Source: Saprospiraceae bacterium
Lineage (GTDB): Bacteria > Bacteroidota > Bacteroidia > Chitinophagales > Saprospiraceae
Direction of reading: 5' to 3'
Assembly: GCA_025055285.1 (NCBI GenBank)
Contig: JANWXM010000026.1
Coordinates: 1-49,708 of the forward strand
Length of the DNA stretch: 49,708 nucleotides
Below, in pieces: positions 49,634-49,708 of the stretch (its first letter is position 1; every line of letters begins with the position of its first letter). Below the pieces are notes generated by a model, which was given only the letters and a program-made list of their open reading frames with translations, did no database searches and had not been told where the DNA came from. Position numbers and translations under genes: made by a program.

Positions 49634-49675
49634 AAAAAAGGAAAGCGCCCTTGCAACGGGTGGTTGCGAGGGCGC
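49634..49675 (-). terminator. rho-independent terminator for a minus-strand gene to the right
   Basis: A 13-bp stem (49645-49657 with 49663-49675, one G-U pair, 5-nt loop) is followed on the minus strand by TTTCCTTTTTT. It points away from the OmpA-family gene, so it ends transcription of a minus-strand gene lying beyond the window's right edge. Confidence 0.75.
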
Positions 49676-49708
49676 GAGGATGTTATTTCTTTCGGTTGGC
49701 ACCGACCT

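Overview
The window looks like ordinary chromosome from a member of the Bacteroidota. Three lines of evidence agree. Three large exported proteins end in the type IX secretion (T9SS) sorting domain. Several families are typical of the phylum (DUF2795, DUF2851, DUF1573 proteins, a free-standing PASTA membrane protein). About a dozen genes are preceded by the phylum-specific -7 promoter box TAnnTTTG, usually as TACCTTTG, TATCTTTG or TACTTTTG, and some also have a TTG about 17-23 nt upstream. Base composition is moderate throughout, except for one clearly GC-rich patch near 39.5-40 kb. I found no rRNA, tRNA, CRISPR array, prophage or intact insertion sequence.

Layout. 0-7.8 kb: the end of an unidentified gene, a gamma-carbonic anhydrase homologue, a Crp/Fnr-type regulator, a DUF2795 protein, queA (queuosine), typA/bipA (ribosome-linked GTPase), an unusual SDR protein and an exported DUF1573 protein. 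7.9-13.5 kb: a secreted subtilisin-like protease, then a minus-strand cluster DinB-like / exported coiled-coil protein / murB. 13.5-20.4 kb: a prolyl oligopeptidase lipoprotein, uvrA and recA. 20.7-24.3 kb: a minus-strand cluster of a SWIM zinc-finger protein, a DadA-like FAD oxidase and an exported beta-rich protein, closed by a clear terminator. 24.6-30.3 kb: a very large secreted metalloprotease, then a DUF2851 / PAP2-like pair. 30.3-34.1 kb: an alpha-glucan phosphorylase followed 37 nt later by a thiolase. 34.2-38.3 kb: a large T9SS surface protein and a PASTA protein. 38.4-42 kb is the most accessory-looking part: a DUF4231/SLATT two-helix membrane protein, about 1.1 kb of broken and GC-rich DNA, an exported endonuclease/exonuclease/phosphatase-fold protein and a bacterial pentameric ligand-gated ion channel homologue. 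42.1-49.5 kb: enolase, infB, rmlA, pyrH and an OmpA-family protein.

Most of the window is housekeeping: translation (infB, typA, queA), DNA repair (uvrA, recA), cell wall (murB, rmlA, OmpA), central carbon (eno, alpha-glucan phosphorylase, thiolase) and nucleotides (pyrH). The secreted proteases, the prolyl oligopeptidase and the amino-acid oxidase fit a peptide-consuming heterotroph. Nothing here forms an obvious multi-gene new system. The best leads are the channel homologue, the SLATT protein beside the GC-rich remnant, and the SDR protein that lacks the catalytic tyrosine.
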